Below the pieces are notes generated by a model. The model was not told where the DNA came from. It saw only the letters and a list, made by a program, of their open reading frames with translations, and searched no databases. A stretch of 64,000 nucleotides of DNA from an uncultured Clostridium sp. Its GTDB lineage: Bacteria > Bacillota > Clostridia > Lachnospirales > Lachnospiraceae. This document shows, piece by piece, positions 1-8,620 of the stretch; within the stretch, counting starts at the first letter, position 1; each line of letters begins with the position of its first letter. The stretch covers positions 16,079 to 80,078 of the forward strand of contig URFM01000011.1 in assembly GCA_900547035.1 (NCBI GenBank), written 5' to 3'. The position numbers and the translations under genes were made by a program.

Positions 1-1149
1 ATTGAAGGTCATTTGACAGGCCATCTGGATTCCAAAAAGGAACATGGCTCCCATGTAAATTCTAAGAGCTGTTCCGGTAAATTCTACCAAGGCCTCATCA
101 GAAGTAAAGATTCCGGCAAAAACACCAGGAGCAGCCATTACCAGCACCCATAAAAGAACGCTGTAGCAGAGACTGCATTTTAGCAAAAGGAAGTAGGCTT
201 CCTTCACTCGCTTTGTATTTCCTGCGCCGTAGTTATAACTGATAATAGGCTGCGCGCCCTGCCCCAGGCCCTGAAGAGGCAGCATGGCAAATTGCATTAC
301 GCTGGTCAGAATGGTCATAGCGCCTACCGCAATATCCCCTCCGTATTTCAAAAGGGAGGAGTTAAAGCAGACAGAAATCACGCTTTCGCTTGCCTGCATG
401 ATAAAGGTGGCAGTTCCCAGCGCCACGCAGGGAAGAATCACTTCAGTCTGAAGCTTCAGGTTTCTGGCTTTAATCCGCAGGAACGTCTTTTTTCCAAAGA
501 GAAAACTCAGGACCCAAATACAGGAGATAGCCTGAGAAATGATGGTAGCCCACGCCGCTCCCGGAACGCCCATGTGAAATCCGAAAATCAGAATAGGATC
601 CAGAATAATGTTGCAGACTGCTCCGATCAGAACGGAGAGCATACCGGTTCTGGCAAATCCCTGGGCCGTAATAAAGGAATTCATCCCAAGGGTAAGCTGC
701 ACGAAAATGGTTCCCAGAGCATAGATATTCATATAACTAACCGCGTAGCCGATCGTATTTTCGCTGGCCCCGAAGGTCATAAGAAAATCCCGGTTCCAGA
801 TTAAAAGCACCGCGGTCAGAATAGCAGACAAAATCACCTGGAGAACCAGGCAGTTTCCCAGGATTTCTTCCGCCTCATTCTGATCTCCCTTTCCCATCGC
901 TATGGATGCTCTTGGGGAACCGCCGTAACCCACCAGAGCCGCGAATGCAGACACAATCATAATAATTGGCATACATACGCCTACGCCGGTCAGGGCCATA
1001 GCTCCCTCCCCGGGAATATGGCCGATATAAATACGGTCCACAATATTGTAAAGCATATTAATCAGCTGAGCAGCCACCGTAGGAAGGGCCAGCTGCAGAA
1101 GCAGCTTTCCCACCGGTTCTGTTCCCAAGAATTTCTTATCCTTTTCCAT
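1..1149 (-). CDS. MATE family multidrug/cation antiporter (3' part outside window)
   Basis: The reading starts at an ATG at 1149 and stays open to the window edge, so the C-terminal end is missing. The N-terminus reads MEKDKKFLGTEPVGKLLLQL followed by a segment with DRIYIGHIPGEGAMALTGVG, the usual first helices of MATE efflux proteins. Family members sit in the cytoplasmic membrane and export drugs or metabolites in exchange for Na+ or H+. The gene begins 4 bases after the stop of the MarR gene on the same strand, so the two form a regulator-exporter operon. The substrate cannot be told from sequence. Confidence 0.9.
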   Translation of the reverse strand, partial: MEKDKKFLGTEPVGKLLLQLALPTVAAQLINMLYNIVDRIYIGHIPGEGAMALTGVGVCMPIIMIVSAFAALVGYGGSPRASIAMGKGDQNEAEEILGNCLVLQVILSAILTAVLLIWNRDFLMTFGASENTIGYAVSYMNIYALGTIFVQLTLGMNSFITAQGFARTGMLSVLIGAVCNIILDPILIFGFHMGVPGAAWATIISQAISCIWVLSFLFGKKTFLRIKARNLKLQTEVILPCVALGTATFIMQASESVISVCFNSSLLKYGGDIAVGAMTILTSVMQFAMLPLQGLGQGAQPIISYNYGAGNTKRVKEAYFLLLKCSLCYSVLLWVLVMAAPGVFAGIFTSDEALVEFTGTALRIYMGAMFLFGIQMACQMTFN

Positions 1150-1153
1150 ATTT

Positions 1154-1594
1154 TCATTCTTTCCTTTCCAGGGCTATTGCCGCATTTTCAAAGATTCGTT
1201 GAAACAGAGCGTTAAACTGCCCCACCTCCTCCGGTGAAAAATCCACAAAAAGCTCTCTCAAGTACTCTGCCCGAACCTGGGTAATGGCCTGAATTACTTC
1301 CTCCGACTTTCCCGCCAAATGCAGGTGCAGCTTTCTGCGGTCTTTTGGGTCCTGACTTTTTTCGAGATATCCCCTTCCCAGCAGGTCCTCCACCGCCTGA
1401 GATACATTTCCCTTCTGCAGCATACGCAACCTGACAATATCTCCCGCCGTATCTTTTCCGGGATGATTGCTCAGAAAGGCCAAAATATCCGTCTCAATCT
1501 GCGTTAAACCGTATCGTCCGCAGACCCGGCTGATACGCGCTTCATAGAGTTTTCTGATGCGTCTGGAGTCGGTTAAAAAGTCCGTACCATTCAT
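1154..1594 (-). CDS. MarR family transcriptional regulator
   Basis: A 146-residue winged-helix repressor. The central part (about residues 35-100) has the MarR DNA-binding core, including GDIVRLRMLQKGNVSQAVEDL and a wing around DPKDRRKLHLHL. The start at 1594 (MNGTDFLTDS) has AGGAGG six bases upstream; a longer reading to 1693 would run through the promoter and operator and is rejected. MarR proteins bind palindromes as dimers and release them when a phenolic or drug-like ligand binds. The adjoining MATE exporter is the obvious target, with autoregulation through the palindrome at 1619-1634. Confidence 0.9.
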   Translation of the reverse strand: MNGTDFLTDSRRIRKLYEARISRVCGRYGLTQIETDILAFLSNHPGKDTAGDIVRLRMLQKGNVSQAVEDLLGRGYLEKSQDPKDRRKLHLHLAGKSEEVIQAITQVRAEYLRELFVDFSPEEVGQFNALFQRIFENAAIALERKE

Positions 1595-1618
1595 CGAGTT
1601 CCTCCTCTGTTCCATTTT

Positions 1619-1662
1619 AGTTCTTTTTAGAACTATTATAGTCCACTTTTTTTCAAATGCAA
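1619..1662 (-). promoter_or_regulatory. marR-MATE promoter with palindromic operator
   Basis: On the minus strand the -35 is TTGCAT (1657-1662) and the -10 is TATAAT (1635-1640), spaced by 16 bases. Directly after the -10 is a perfect inverted repeat AGTTCT-TTTT-AGAACT (1619-1634), where a bound MarR dimer would cover the start of transcription. The sequence is clear; its identity as the MarR operator is inferred from position. Confidence 0.75.
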
Positions 1663-1827
1663 GTTTTTTTTGATGATTCTCAAATCTTGACACCTTTCCC
1701 TCAAAATGATACTCTTATCATTATGAATCCGTAACTGTTCAGACGATTAAGTTTTTTGCCCCTTCTTTCTGCTGATCTGGGCTGTTACAGAATTTATTTT
1801 AACGAACCACTTACGGGAGGAGACTTT

Positions 1828-3549
1828 ATGAATAACAATGGAAATCTGGTGGGACTGGGAATTATGGCTGTTGCTGCCGTCGCGGTAGCTGCAGGCTCCC
1901 AGCCCCTTTATAATGCCATCCAGGAGTCCCGGCTTAAAAGCGCTGCCGGCGGAGAAGAAATTCGTACGCTGACCGGACAGGCAGAAGGTTATGGAGGCCC
2001 TATTTCCGTAACCGTAACTGCGGCCGGGGACCGAATTATTGATCTGGAAATTACAGGATCAGATGAAACTCCGGACATCAGCGGTACTGCTATCTCATCG
2101 CTTCGGACAGCCATTGTGGAGAATCAGGGGCTGGATGGCGTGGATGCGGTTTCCGGTGCCACCTGGACTTCCAACGGTGTCTTTGACGCCATCCGTACAG
2201 CCATGGGCGAAGCGGTAGAGGAGGATACCGCTCTGGCATCTCAGGAGGAGATTCAGGCCAGCGAACTCACTCATGGTCTTGGATTTTACTCAAACGGCCG
2301 CCTGGGGCCTGGTTCTGATGACCAGGGTACTGGTGTTTACAGTTTCAACGAAGTAGTGGCCTACGTGTTGTTTGATAATGAGGGGACTATTTTGGATTTG
2401 GAGGTAGATCAGCTTGAGGTTGCCACCCCCAATTATGATGGTGAATCCATGCCCGGACTGACCGGTTTCCCCGGACAGAGCTACAACGCTGATACCGATC
2501 ACGATGCTGTGGTAGACACGATTTTAGAACAGACCGAAGACAGCTTTCTGTCTGATGTAGACTCCTGGCAGACTAAGAGGGAACGTGGTTCTTCCTACAA
2601 ACTGAACTCCGGAACATGGACCGATGAAATGGACATTTTTGAAGAGTATTTTAAGGGAATGACCGTTGACCAGCTTCAGGCCTGGTATTCCAAGTACTGC
2701 TCTGACGTCAATGGAAGGCCTCTTTTCGGCACTTCCGAAAACGAGGAGGATATCGCAAAGTATGAAGCTCTGAGCGATGAGGACAAAGCCGGTCTGGATG
2801 CAATCTCCGGTGCCACCATGTCCTTAAACGATTCTCACGGAAATATTTTAGGCGCTATTTTAAAGGCATATGATAATCGTCGGCCCGTTGAAGCTGAGAA
2901 GATTTCTAAAATTGGCCTTGGAATTACCAATACCGGACGCCTTGGCCCAGGTTCCGATGACCAGGATATAGGCGTTTACAGCTTTAATACTCAGGCCTCC
3001 GGCGTATGCTATGACGGAGACGGCAGGATCGCTGCAGTATATACAGATGTGATGGAGGTTGCTACTCCCAACTACGACGGTGAATCCATGCCCGGACTAA
3101 CCGGTTTCCCCGGACAAAGCTATAACGCCGATGAGGATCACGACGCGGTTGTGGATACGGTTTTAGAGCAGACCGAAGACAGCTTCCTGGCCCAGATCGA
3201 TTCCTGGCAGACCAAACGGGAGCGAGGTTCTTCCTACAAGCTGAACTCCGGAACATGGACCGACGAGATGAATATTTTCGAGAATTTCTTTGTCGGAATG
3301 ACCACCGAAGAGGTCAGCCAGTGGTTCGCTGATTACTGCTCCGACGTCAACGGCAGACCTCTCTTCGGCGCCTCTGAGAATGAGGAAGATATCGCAAAAT
3401 ATGAGGCTTTTACCGATGAAGAGAAATCCAGCCTGGATGCTATTTCCGGCGCTACCATGAGCTTGAGAGACGCCCACGGAGATATTCTGGGTTCCATCGA
3501 AAAAGCCTGGACAAACGCAAAAGATACCAACATCACCGTTGGTCAGTAG
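1828..3549 (+). CDS. Membrane-anchored flavoprotein with three FMN-attachment motifs and an internal duplication
   Basis: The start at 1828 (MNNNGNLVGLG) follows GGGAGG and gives 573 residues. Residues 5-22 form a hydrophobic N-terminal anchor. Residues about 45-125 are an FMN-binding domain ending in DAVSGATWTS. Two long repeats of about 185-190 residues follow, each starting near GRLGPGSDDQ, sharing NYDGESMPGLTGFPGQSYNA and ending in DAISGATMSL. The D-x-x-S-G-A-T motif is what ApbE flavin transferases modify on threonine, so the protein may carry three covalent FMN groups outside the membrane. That would suit extracellular electron transfer or respiratory reduction. No ApbE or reductase gene is adjacent. 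The 3' end overlaps the convergent J-domain gene by 17 bases. Confidence 0.8.
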   Translation: MNNNGNLVGLGIMAVAAVAVAAGSQPLYNAIQESRLKSAAGGEEIRTLTGQAEGYGGPISVTVTAAGDRIIDLEITGSDETPDISGTAISSLRTAIVENQGLDGVDAVSGATWTSNGVFDAIRTAMGEAVEEDTALASQEEIQASELTHGLGFYSNGRLGPGSDDQGTGVYSFNEVVAYVLFDNEGTILDLEVDQLEVATPNYDGESMPGLTGFPGQSYNADTDHDAVVDTILEQTEDSFLSDVDSWQTKRERGSSYKLNSGTWTDEMDIFEEYFKGMTVDQLQAWYSKYCSDVNGRPLFGTSENEEDIAKYEALSDEDKAGLDAISGATMSLNDSHGNILGAILKAYDNRRPVEAEKISKIGLGITNTGRLGPGSDDQDIGVYSFNTQASGVCYDGDGRIAAVYTDVMEVATPNYDGESMPGLTGFPGQSYNADEDHDAVVDTVLEQTEDSFLAQIDSWQTKRERGSSYKLNSGTWTDEMNIFENFFVGMTTEEVSQWFADYCSDVNGRPLFGASENEEDIAKYEAFTDEEKSSLDAISGATMSLRDAHGDILGSIEKAWTNAKDTNITVGQ

Positions 3550-4495
3550 AACCATAAAATTGATATTTTTTAAGCAGTCGTTCAATCTGCTGATTCAAAT
3601 TTTCAGGCTGCCTGCATGATGTTTTCTCAGGCAGCCTGATCCATAATTTCAGGCTGCAGTATTTCTTCCTGATTCCATTCCCCGTCACCATAATTTTGAC
3701 CTGCACTCTGCGCTGCTCAAAAAGAGGTATGATTACGTAATATAGTCGGTCGTCCGGAAAGGACAGGTATCCGATCGTCCTTCCTTCGGCATCTTTCAGA
3801 TTCAAACGGTGGCGTCTGATCCCTCCCGGAAACAAAAGCTGACCTGGCTTCGGACTAAGTGAAGCTTCAGACATCTCTGCCATAGCAGACAGGACAAAGG
3901 TCCTGTACGTTTCTTTTTTGCTGCCTTTTTCCTCTACTTCCTCTTTTGCCAATGTTTTCAGCAGCCCGATTCCATCTATGAACTGCTGCGCAAGCAGATA
4001 CGCCAGCTCTCCTTCCACAAACTGCCTTTTTTCCCGTTCTGGTTCTGCTGGAAAAGCAGTTTCGATCTCCTCTAAAATTTCTCTGACACATCGGTAAATA
4101 CTGAGGTGAAAAAGCCGGAAATCCTCCTCCATCGTCCAAAGATATTTCCCTTTAGCAATGGAGAAGCTGCCCAGAATATTTCCTTCCTGATCTTCCGCAT
4201 AATGGAGAATTTCCCTCTCCGTATATGCCTGAGGATTCACCGGTGCATCCCATGAATTTTCCCATGTCTTTTCTTTTTTCCGAGAGGGTTGGGAGGGAAC
4301 TTCTCCCATCCGTCCCTTTAACAACGAGTAGGCCAGATTAATCTTCTGAGCCAGCAGGATATCCCCTGTTTTTCCGTTTGCGAACACATCCGGATGTACC
4401 TGCTGCATTAGTTTTCTATACTGCTTTTTCACCTCTTCCGGTGTATTTTGGGGTGTAAGGCCCAATATATGGTAAGCTTCTTTTATGGTCAGCAT
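3533..4495 (-). CDS. J-domain (DnaJ-like) protein
   Basis: 320 residues. The first about 65 residues are a J domain (AYHILGLTPQNTPEEVKKQY) with the HPD tripeptide at residues 34-36, which stimulates the ATPase of DnaK-type chaperones. The rest has no zinc fingers or Gly/Phe linker, so it is not DnaJ itself but a specialised J protein. The C-terminal two thirds are not recognised. The ribosome binding site is weak and about 12 bases from the ATG. The gene is convergent with the flavoprotein gene and overlaps its last codons. Confidence 0.8.
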   Translation of the reverse strand: MLTIKEAYHILGLTPQNTPEEVKKQYRKLMQQVHPDVFANGKTGDILLAQKINLAYSLLKGRMGEVPSQPSRKKEKTWENSWDAPVNPQAYTEREILHYAEDQEGNILGSFSIAKGKYLWTMEEDFRLFHLSIYRCVREILEEIETAFPAEPEREKRQFVEGELAYLLAQQFIDGIGLLKTLAKEEVEEKGSKKETYRTFVLSAMAEMSEASLSPKPGQLLFPGGIRRHRLNLKDAEGRTIGYLSFPDDRLYYVIIPLFEQRRVQVKIMVTGNGIRKKYCSLKLWIRLPEKTSCRQPENLNQQIERLLKKYQFYGSTDQR

Positions 4496-4605
4496 GGGGA
4501 CTTTTAATTCCTTTCCTTTTATATATTTTTCTATTATACTCCCATAAATTTTCCCTGTCCATCACACTCTATGCCTGCTTCTCGCGCGTCAACTGCAGTA
4601 ATCCC

Positions 4606-4642
4606 AGCAAAAAACGGCCCGTCTGCCGGACCGTTTTTTGCT
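4606..4642 (-). terminator. Terminator of the spoIIIA operon
   Basis: A 12-bp stem, AGCAAAAAACGG (4606-4617) against CCGTTTTTTGCT (4631-4642), lies 24 bases after the spoIIIAH stop. Because both arms are A/T tracts next to GC bases it can act on either strand. Confidence 0.8.
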
Positions 4643-4665
4643 GTTTATTCCCCCTATCCTGTTTT

Positions 4666-5496
4666 CTATTCTTCCAGATTCAGCAGAGTAATCACAATCT
4701 GATCAGCCCCCACCTCCGTCTTGCGCTTGACAATATCTTCGATCTGTGCTCTTTGCGGATCGGTAATGGAAGAGGCATTGATTACCACATCGACTTTATC
4801 CCCGGTAATACTTACCACCGGATCCAGAAAACCTTTGGCCATTAACAGGGTCTCCGCAGCGTTTTCCTTTTCAGCAATTTCCGTCAAGTCAATCATATCC
4901 TGAATGGCCTGCTGTTTAGCCGCTTCATCGATGGATGTGCTGTTGATCAGTCCCATCAGCGTTTCCTTGTTTTTAGCCCGGATCTGTTCTCTGTTCAGCT
5001 GCACATTGGCTATGTAGTCCGCTACGTTCATTCCGCTGGTCAGCACTGCTTCTCCGGGATTTTCCAAGCCAGCCTGGGATCCTTCCGCCTGCGCCTGTTC
5101 TTCCGCTGAATCCGCCGCCGCCATTTTCGCTTCCTGCTGCCCATCATTTTGGGCCAAAGATTCCTGGGGCAGAGCCTCCTCCACCTCATCCGCTGCCGCC
5201 TGAGCTTCGTTCCCTTCCATGGGATCGTCCAGGCTGGGGATTTCCTGAAGAACCCCATCTCCTGCCTCATTCATTACCGCCTGATTTTCCGCCAAAATGT
5301 CCTCATCTGAAATGTCCATTGCGCCAGCTTCATAAACCTGGCCTTGGCCGTCAAGCTCCTGGTTTCCCGCGTAATTTAAGTACCCCGCGGCTGCAATCAT
5401 CACCGCAAGCGTGGTAATGATAATCTGATTTCTCCGAAACAGCCGCTTCATATTCACATCTTTCATGTGTTCTTTCACCTGTTTTATTTTTTTCAT
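4666..5496 (-). CDS. spoIIIAH: Stage III sporulation protein AH (SpoIIIAH/SpoIIIQ-like channel component)
   Basis: 276 residues. One membrane helix near residues 25-45 (IIITTLAVMIAAAGYLNYAG) is followed by an acidic Gln/Ala-rich linker and a C-terminal ring-building domain ending VGADQIVITLLNLEE. In Bacillus the extracellular part, related to the YscJ/FliF fold, crosses into the forespore and binds SpoIIQ, joining mother cell and forespore. The ATG at 5496 has AAAGGAG eight bases upstream; a GTG three codons earlier is less likely. Last gene of the operon, 13 bases after spoIIIAG. The linker is long compared with Bacillus. Confidence 0.92.
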   Translation of the reverse strand: MKKIKQVKEHMKDVNMKRLFRRNQIIITTLAVMIAAAGYLNYAGNQELDGQGQVYEAGAMDISDEDILAENQAVMNEAGDGVLQEIPSLDDPMEGNEAQAAADEVEEALPQESLAQNDGQQEAKMAAADSAEEQAQAEGSQAGLENPGEAVLTSGMNVADYIANVQLNREQIRAKNKETLMGLINSTSIDEAAKQQAIQDMIDLTEIAEKENAAETLLMAKGFLDPVVSITGDKVDVVINASSITDPQRAQIEDIVKRKTEVGADQIVITLLNLEE

Positions 5497-5509
5497 ATTC
5501 CGCACTCCT

Positions 5510-6097
5510 TTAATCCACCCGCTTTAATACTTTTATTTTATGTGCCGGAAGGCCAAATAATGCTTCCATCGCGGCAGAAATTTCTGCCTGAACCTGTCTG
5601 CTCCCGCCCCCATGGGCGCTGATGATGATTCCTGAAATTTCTGGTTTCAATTCCTTTTCCACCAGCGGTTCATTGCCCTGCCCTGAGCTCCCGGCAGTCA
5701 GGATCGTATTTTCTTCTGTCTGGCTGCTCTGAGACTTTCTGCTTCCGCCCTGAGCGTCTGCCTCCTCTGTCTGGCCGACGGATGTATTGGTATCTACCCG
5801 AAACACCTTTTCCTCAGAAGATTTCAGCACCACCATCACATCCACCTCTCCTACCCCCTCTACATTTCTCAGGAAGCTCTTAATCCGTTCTTCCAACTGC
5901 TTTTCATAGGTCTCGTCAGAATCCGACTCCACTGCTTTGCTGTCATCTTTCACACTCTGCCAGTCTGTTTTTTCATCTCCGCTTTGCGCAACAAGGCTGT
6001 TCTGATCGCCCTTTTCACTGCGGTTTCCTATCGGAAGAGACAGGAGCATCAACACCGCTCCCACCAACAGCAGCAGTATCCACTTTGTTTTCGTCAT
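5510..6097 (-). CDS. spoIIIAG: Stage III sporulation protein AG
   Basis: 195 residues with one N-terminal membrane helix (TKWILLLLVGAVLMLLSLPI) and a soluble domain containing VEGVGEVDVMVVLKSSEEKV and a C-terminal GLPAHKIKVLKRVD. SpoIIIAG forms the large ring of the feeding-tube channel between mother cell and forespore. The ATG at 6097 has GGAG seven bases upstream; a start at 6136 would give a non-helical extension. The gene starts inside the end of spoIIIAF (83-base overlap), which suggests coupled translation. A Ser/Gln/Gly-rich insert lies in the middle. Confidence 0.92.
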   Translation of the reverse strand: MTKTKWILLLLVGAVLMLLSLPIGNRSEKGDQNSLVAQSGDEKTDWQSVKDDSKAVESDSDETYEKQLEERIKSFLRNVEGVGEVDVMVVLKSSEEKVFRVDTNTSVGQTEEADAQGGSRKSQSSQTEENTILTAGSSGQGNEPLVEKELKPEISGIIISAHGGGSRQVQAEISAAMEALFGLPAHKIKVLKRVD

Positions 6098-6785
6098 CGT
6101 GCCACTCCACTGTGACTTCCTTTCCTTTAAGTCCATAATACCCTGCCACCTTTCGAATAAATGCGTTAAGTTTCACCCGCTCCTGCGTATCCTGAGGCAT
6201 CGCCAAAGCTTCATAGTAGGACCGGCTTTCCTCCATTACCATATCTTTTCCTGTCTCCACCCGGATTTCCTCCCCTGGCTCAATCCGGATCTCCTCAACT
6301 TTTTCCTGTAGTTTCTCATCGTAAACGTTCTCATTCTCTCCCATTTTCCATTCCGCTCCAGGTCCCAACTCCATATGAATTCTGATTACACGCCCATACG
6401 TATCCTCGTTTCGCGCCTTTCCGATCTCCACCTGAATTTGAAATGGTTCATACCCTTCCGCCCGGGCCATGGCTTCTAAATCCAGACGGACCGCGTTTTC
6501 ATAAGAATTAATGACCCTGCTTAATCGTTCCTCTTCCATTCCCCAGAGCCGCTTTTCAAAGTCCGCCGAATCCTGTTTAAAAGTGAACGATTGAAACAGA
6601 TAGGTCAGCCTCTCCTCCAGGCGAAGACTCCCCGTTAATGGCTGAACCACCAAAAGGACCAGAACGATTCCTCCAAAAAAGCGAAGATACTTTTCATATT
6701 TGGAATCGGCCAGCAGATTGGCCGCCGCCGTAATAAAAATCATGTAATAAGTGATGTTCTGTACCCACCGGTAAATCCCTTCCAT
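6015..6785 (-). CDS. spoIIIAF: Stage III sporulation protein AF
   Basis: 256 residues. Two N-terminal membrane helices (ITYYMIFITAAANLLADSKY, then FFGGIVLVLLVVQPLTG) are followed by a soluble domain with a charged middle. The ATG at 6785 (MEGIYRWV) lies just after a GGGGGGA tract and 10 bases after the spoIIIAE stop. SpoIIIAF is a membrane part of the SpoIIIA export apparatus. Its last 27 codons run into spoIIIAG in another frame, a longer tail than I expect for the family, so the overlap may be lineage-specific. Confidence 0.88.
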   Translation of the reverse strand: MEGIYRWVQNITYYMIFITAAANLLADSKYEKYLRFFGGIVLVLLVVQPLTGSLRLEERLTYLFQSFTFKQDSADFEKRLWGMEEERLSRVINSYENAVRLDLEAMARAEGYEPFQIQVEIGKARNEDTYGRVIRIHMELGPGAEWKMGENENVYDEKLQEKVEEIRIEPGEEIRVETGKDMVMEESRSYYEALAMPQDTQERVKLNAFIRKVAGYYGLKGKEVTVEWHDDENKVDTAAVGGSGVDAPVSSDRKPQ

Positions 6786-6795
6786 AGTCCCCCCG

Positions 6796-7992
6796 TCATA
6801 TTGTGTAGTAATTAACATTTGTCGCCGCGCAGGTCAGGGCAATTGCCAGAATAAACAGGATCAGGGAGGCCGCCACAATCTTCAAAAGAAGCTTATGACC
6901 CTTGGCAATCCCATTGACACAGGAAACCACTCTCCGGTCGCACACCGGCTGCATCACCGCCGCCGCCGCCTGATACAATACCATTAAAACAGCCAGCTTT
7001 GCCATAGGAACTAAAGTCAAAATAAGCAGTACCGCCACCGCCGCTGCTCCCATCGTGTTTTTAATGAGAACGCCGGACCCCAGCACCACCTGGGTCAGCG
7101 CATTTGCCCCTGAACCCACCCCCGGAATCAGCTCCACCAGTTTTCTAATTCCTGCCTGTCCCGCGCTGTCCGCATAAGGCAGCACCATGCTTTGAATGAT
7201 ATGAAAGCCAAGGATCAAACCGGTCAGAGTCTTCAGAATCCATCCAACCGCCTCCTCCAAAAGCTCTGTCATCCGGGTGAAGGTTTCCTCCTTTGCCACA
7301 TGTCCGGCCAGAACCAAAAGCACATCAATTCTCACCATCGGCAAAAGAATATTTTTGCAGATCCATGAGACCAGGGTAACCGCCGCCATCATCACTTCAT
7401 AAAGGGCAGCTGCTGACAAACTTCCTCCGGCGAATGCCACCGCCATAAAGTAAGCAGGCATCAGAACCCGAAGGAAAGAAAAAATTTGCTCCAGAACCTT
7501 GGCTGCAATCTGAAGGCTGGCAAAAAAGCTGGCTGCCAGACAGGTAAACAAAAGCAAATAGGTAACAAAAAATCCGGTTTCCGAGATGTGACTTCCGCGG
7601 AAAACGGATGAAAAATTAGAAAAAACCGCTCCCACAATTCCGATCATTACAACCTGCAGCAGCAGTCCGCCTCCTGCCTCTATTTCATTTAAAAGGCTGT
7701 TTTTCATCCCTTTTCCCGCTTCATAAGCCGCCTGGGAAAATTGTCCTGTCAAAAGAGACTTCATCAGAGAGAGAAATGAAAAATCCGCCTGTCCCTCCCC
7801 CAAACTTTGACGCAGATAATTTTCAATTTCTTTTACTTCTTCCCCAATTCCCAGAAGCTCTATTTCGCTCATCGCATGATCATTTTGAGACGAATCCTGC
7901 CCTTGCTGCCAGGACGCTTTGACCTCTATCCCGCTTCCTAAAAGCAGGCAGACCAGAAAGAGCAGACAGGCTCCGACTCTTGTTGCCTTCAT
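6796..7992 (-). CDS. spoIIIAE: Stage III sporulation protein AE
   Basis: 398 residues with a cleavable-type signal peptide (ACLLFLVCLLLGSGIEVKAS) and about seven further hydrophobic helices, including LIPGVGSGANALTQVVLGSG. SpoIIIAE is the largest membrane protein of the mother cell to forespore channel and has a FliP/permease-like topology. Its ATG overlaps the spoIIIAD stop by 4 bases (ATGA type) and has no strong ribosome site of its own, so translation is probably coupled. Confidence 0.93.
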   Translation of the reverse strand: MKATRVGACLLFLVCLLLGSGIEVKASWQQGQDSSQNDHAMSEIELLGIGEEVKEIENYLRQSLGEGQADFSFLSLMKSLLTGQFSQAAYEAGKGMKNSLLNEIEAGGGLLLQVVMIGIVGAVFSNFSSVFRGSHISETGFFVTYLLLFTCLAASFFASLQIAAKVLEQIFSFLRVLMPAYFMAVAFAGGSLSAAALYEVMMAAVTLVSWICKNILLPMVRIDVLLVLAGHVAKEETFTRMTELLEEAVGWILKTLTGLILGFHIIQSMVLPYADSAGQAGIRKLVELIPGVGSGANALTQVVLGSGVLIKNTMGAAAVAVLLILTLVPMAKLAVLMVLYQAAAAVMQPVCDRRVVSCVNGIAKGHKLLLKIVAASLILFILAIALTCAATNVNYYTI

Positions 7993-8375
7993 ACCAAAAA
8001 TACCTGCAGGGTTTCCAGCAGCGCCAGCAAAATCGGAGTGCTGATGGCCAGAATTGACAGCTTTCCAAAGATTTCGATTTGTCCTCCCAAAGCTCCGAAT
8101 CCGGCGTCCTTGCAGATTCCGGATGTAAATTCCGCGACATAGGTAATCCCGACCATTTTCATCAATGTAGTCAAATAGATTGGATTTATTTTTATGTAGC
8201 TTTCGATTTGACGAACCGTTTCCAGAATAGATTCCAATTTGGATATTCCATAAAAAAAGATGAAAAAGCCGGCTGCCGACGCCAGATAGGTTGCGTACTC
8301 TCCCTTCAGCCCTTTTAGCTGAACTGCCAGAAGAACCGCTGCCACACCCGCCGCGCTGATGGTAACAATGGTCAT
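7989..8375 (-). CDS. spoIIIAD: Stage III sporulation protein AD
   Basis: 128 residues, mostly hydrophobic, with four predicted helices; GICKDAGFGALGGQIEIFGK is typical of the family. SpoIIIAD and SpoIIIAC are small membrane proteins of the engulfment channel, compared to flagellar FliQ. The start has GGGAGGTG five bases upstream and lies 15 bases after spoIIIAC. Confidence 0.93.
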   Translation of the reverse strand: MTIVTISAAGVAAVLLAVQLKGLKGEYATYLASAAGFFIFFYGISKLESILETVRQIESYIKINPIYLTTLMKMVGITYVAEFTSGICKDAGFGALGGQIEIFGKLSILAISTPILLALLETLQVFLV

Positions 8376-8390
8376 TGCCGCACCTCCCTG

Positions 8391-8585
8391 TTACAGAGCG
8401 AATAGATTTCGAATGGTTTCAAACAGCTCGTAAATATAAGGCACCATCCAAAACAGCACCAGAACCAATCCGGCCAGACTTGTCAGGAAAGCCTGCTCGT
8501 CCCTTCCGCTGTGTTTTAGCACCTGGCACACAATGGACACCAAAATGCCCACCGCAGCGATACGAAATATCAGGTTTACACCCAT
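8391..8585 (-). CDS. spoIIIAC: Stage III sporulation protein AC
   Basis: 64 residues, the usual length for this small two-helix protein. It begins MGVNLIFRIAAVGILVSIVC, and the second helix is around LAGLVLVLFWMVPYIYEL. The ATG at 8585 has AAGGAGG seven bases upstream; a longer reading into spoIIIAB is rejected. It sits between AB and AD as in all known spoIIIA operons. Confidence 0.93.
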   Translation of the reverse strand: MGVNLIFRIAAVGILVSIVCQVLKHSGRDEQAFLTSLAGLVLVLFWMVPYIYELFETIRNLFAL

Positions 8586-8620
8586 AACTGCCTCCTTACT
8601 CCTGCCTCCATTTGGGACGG

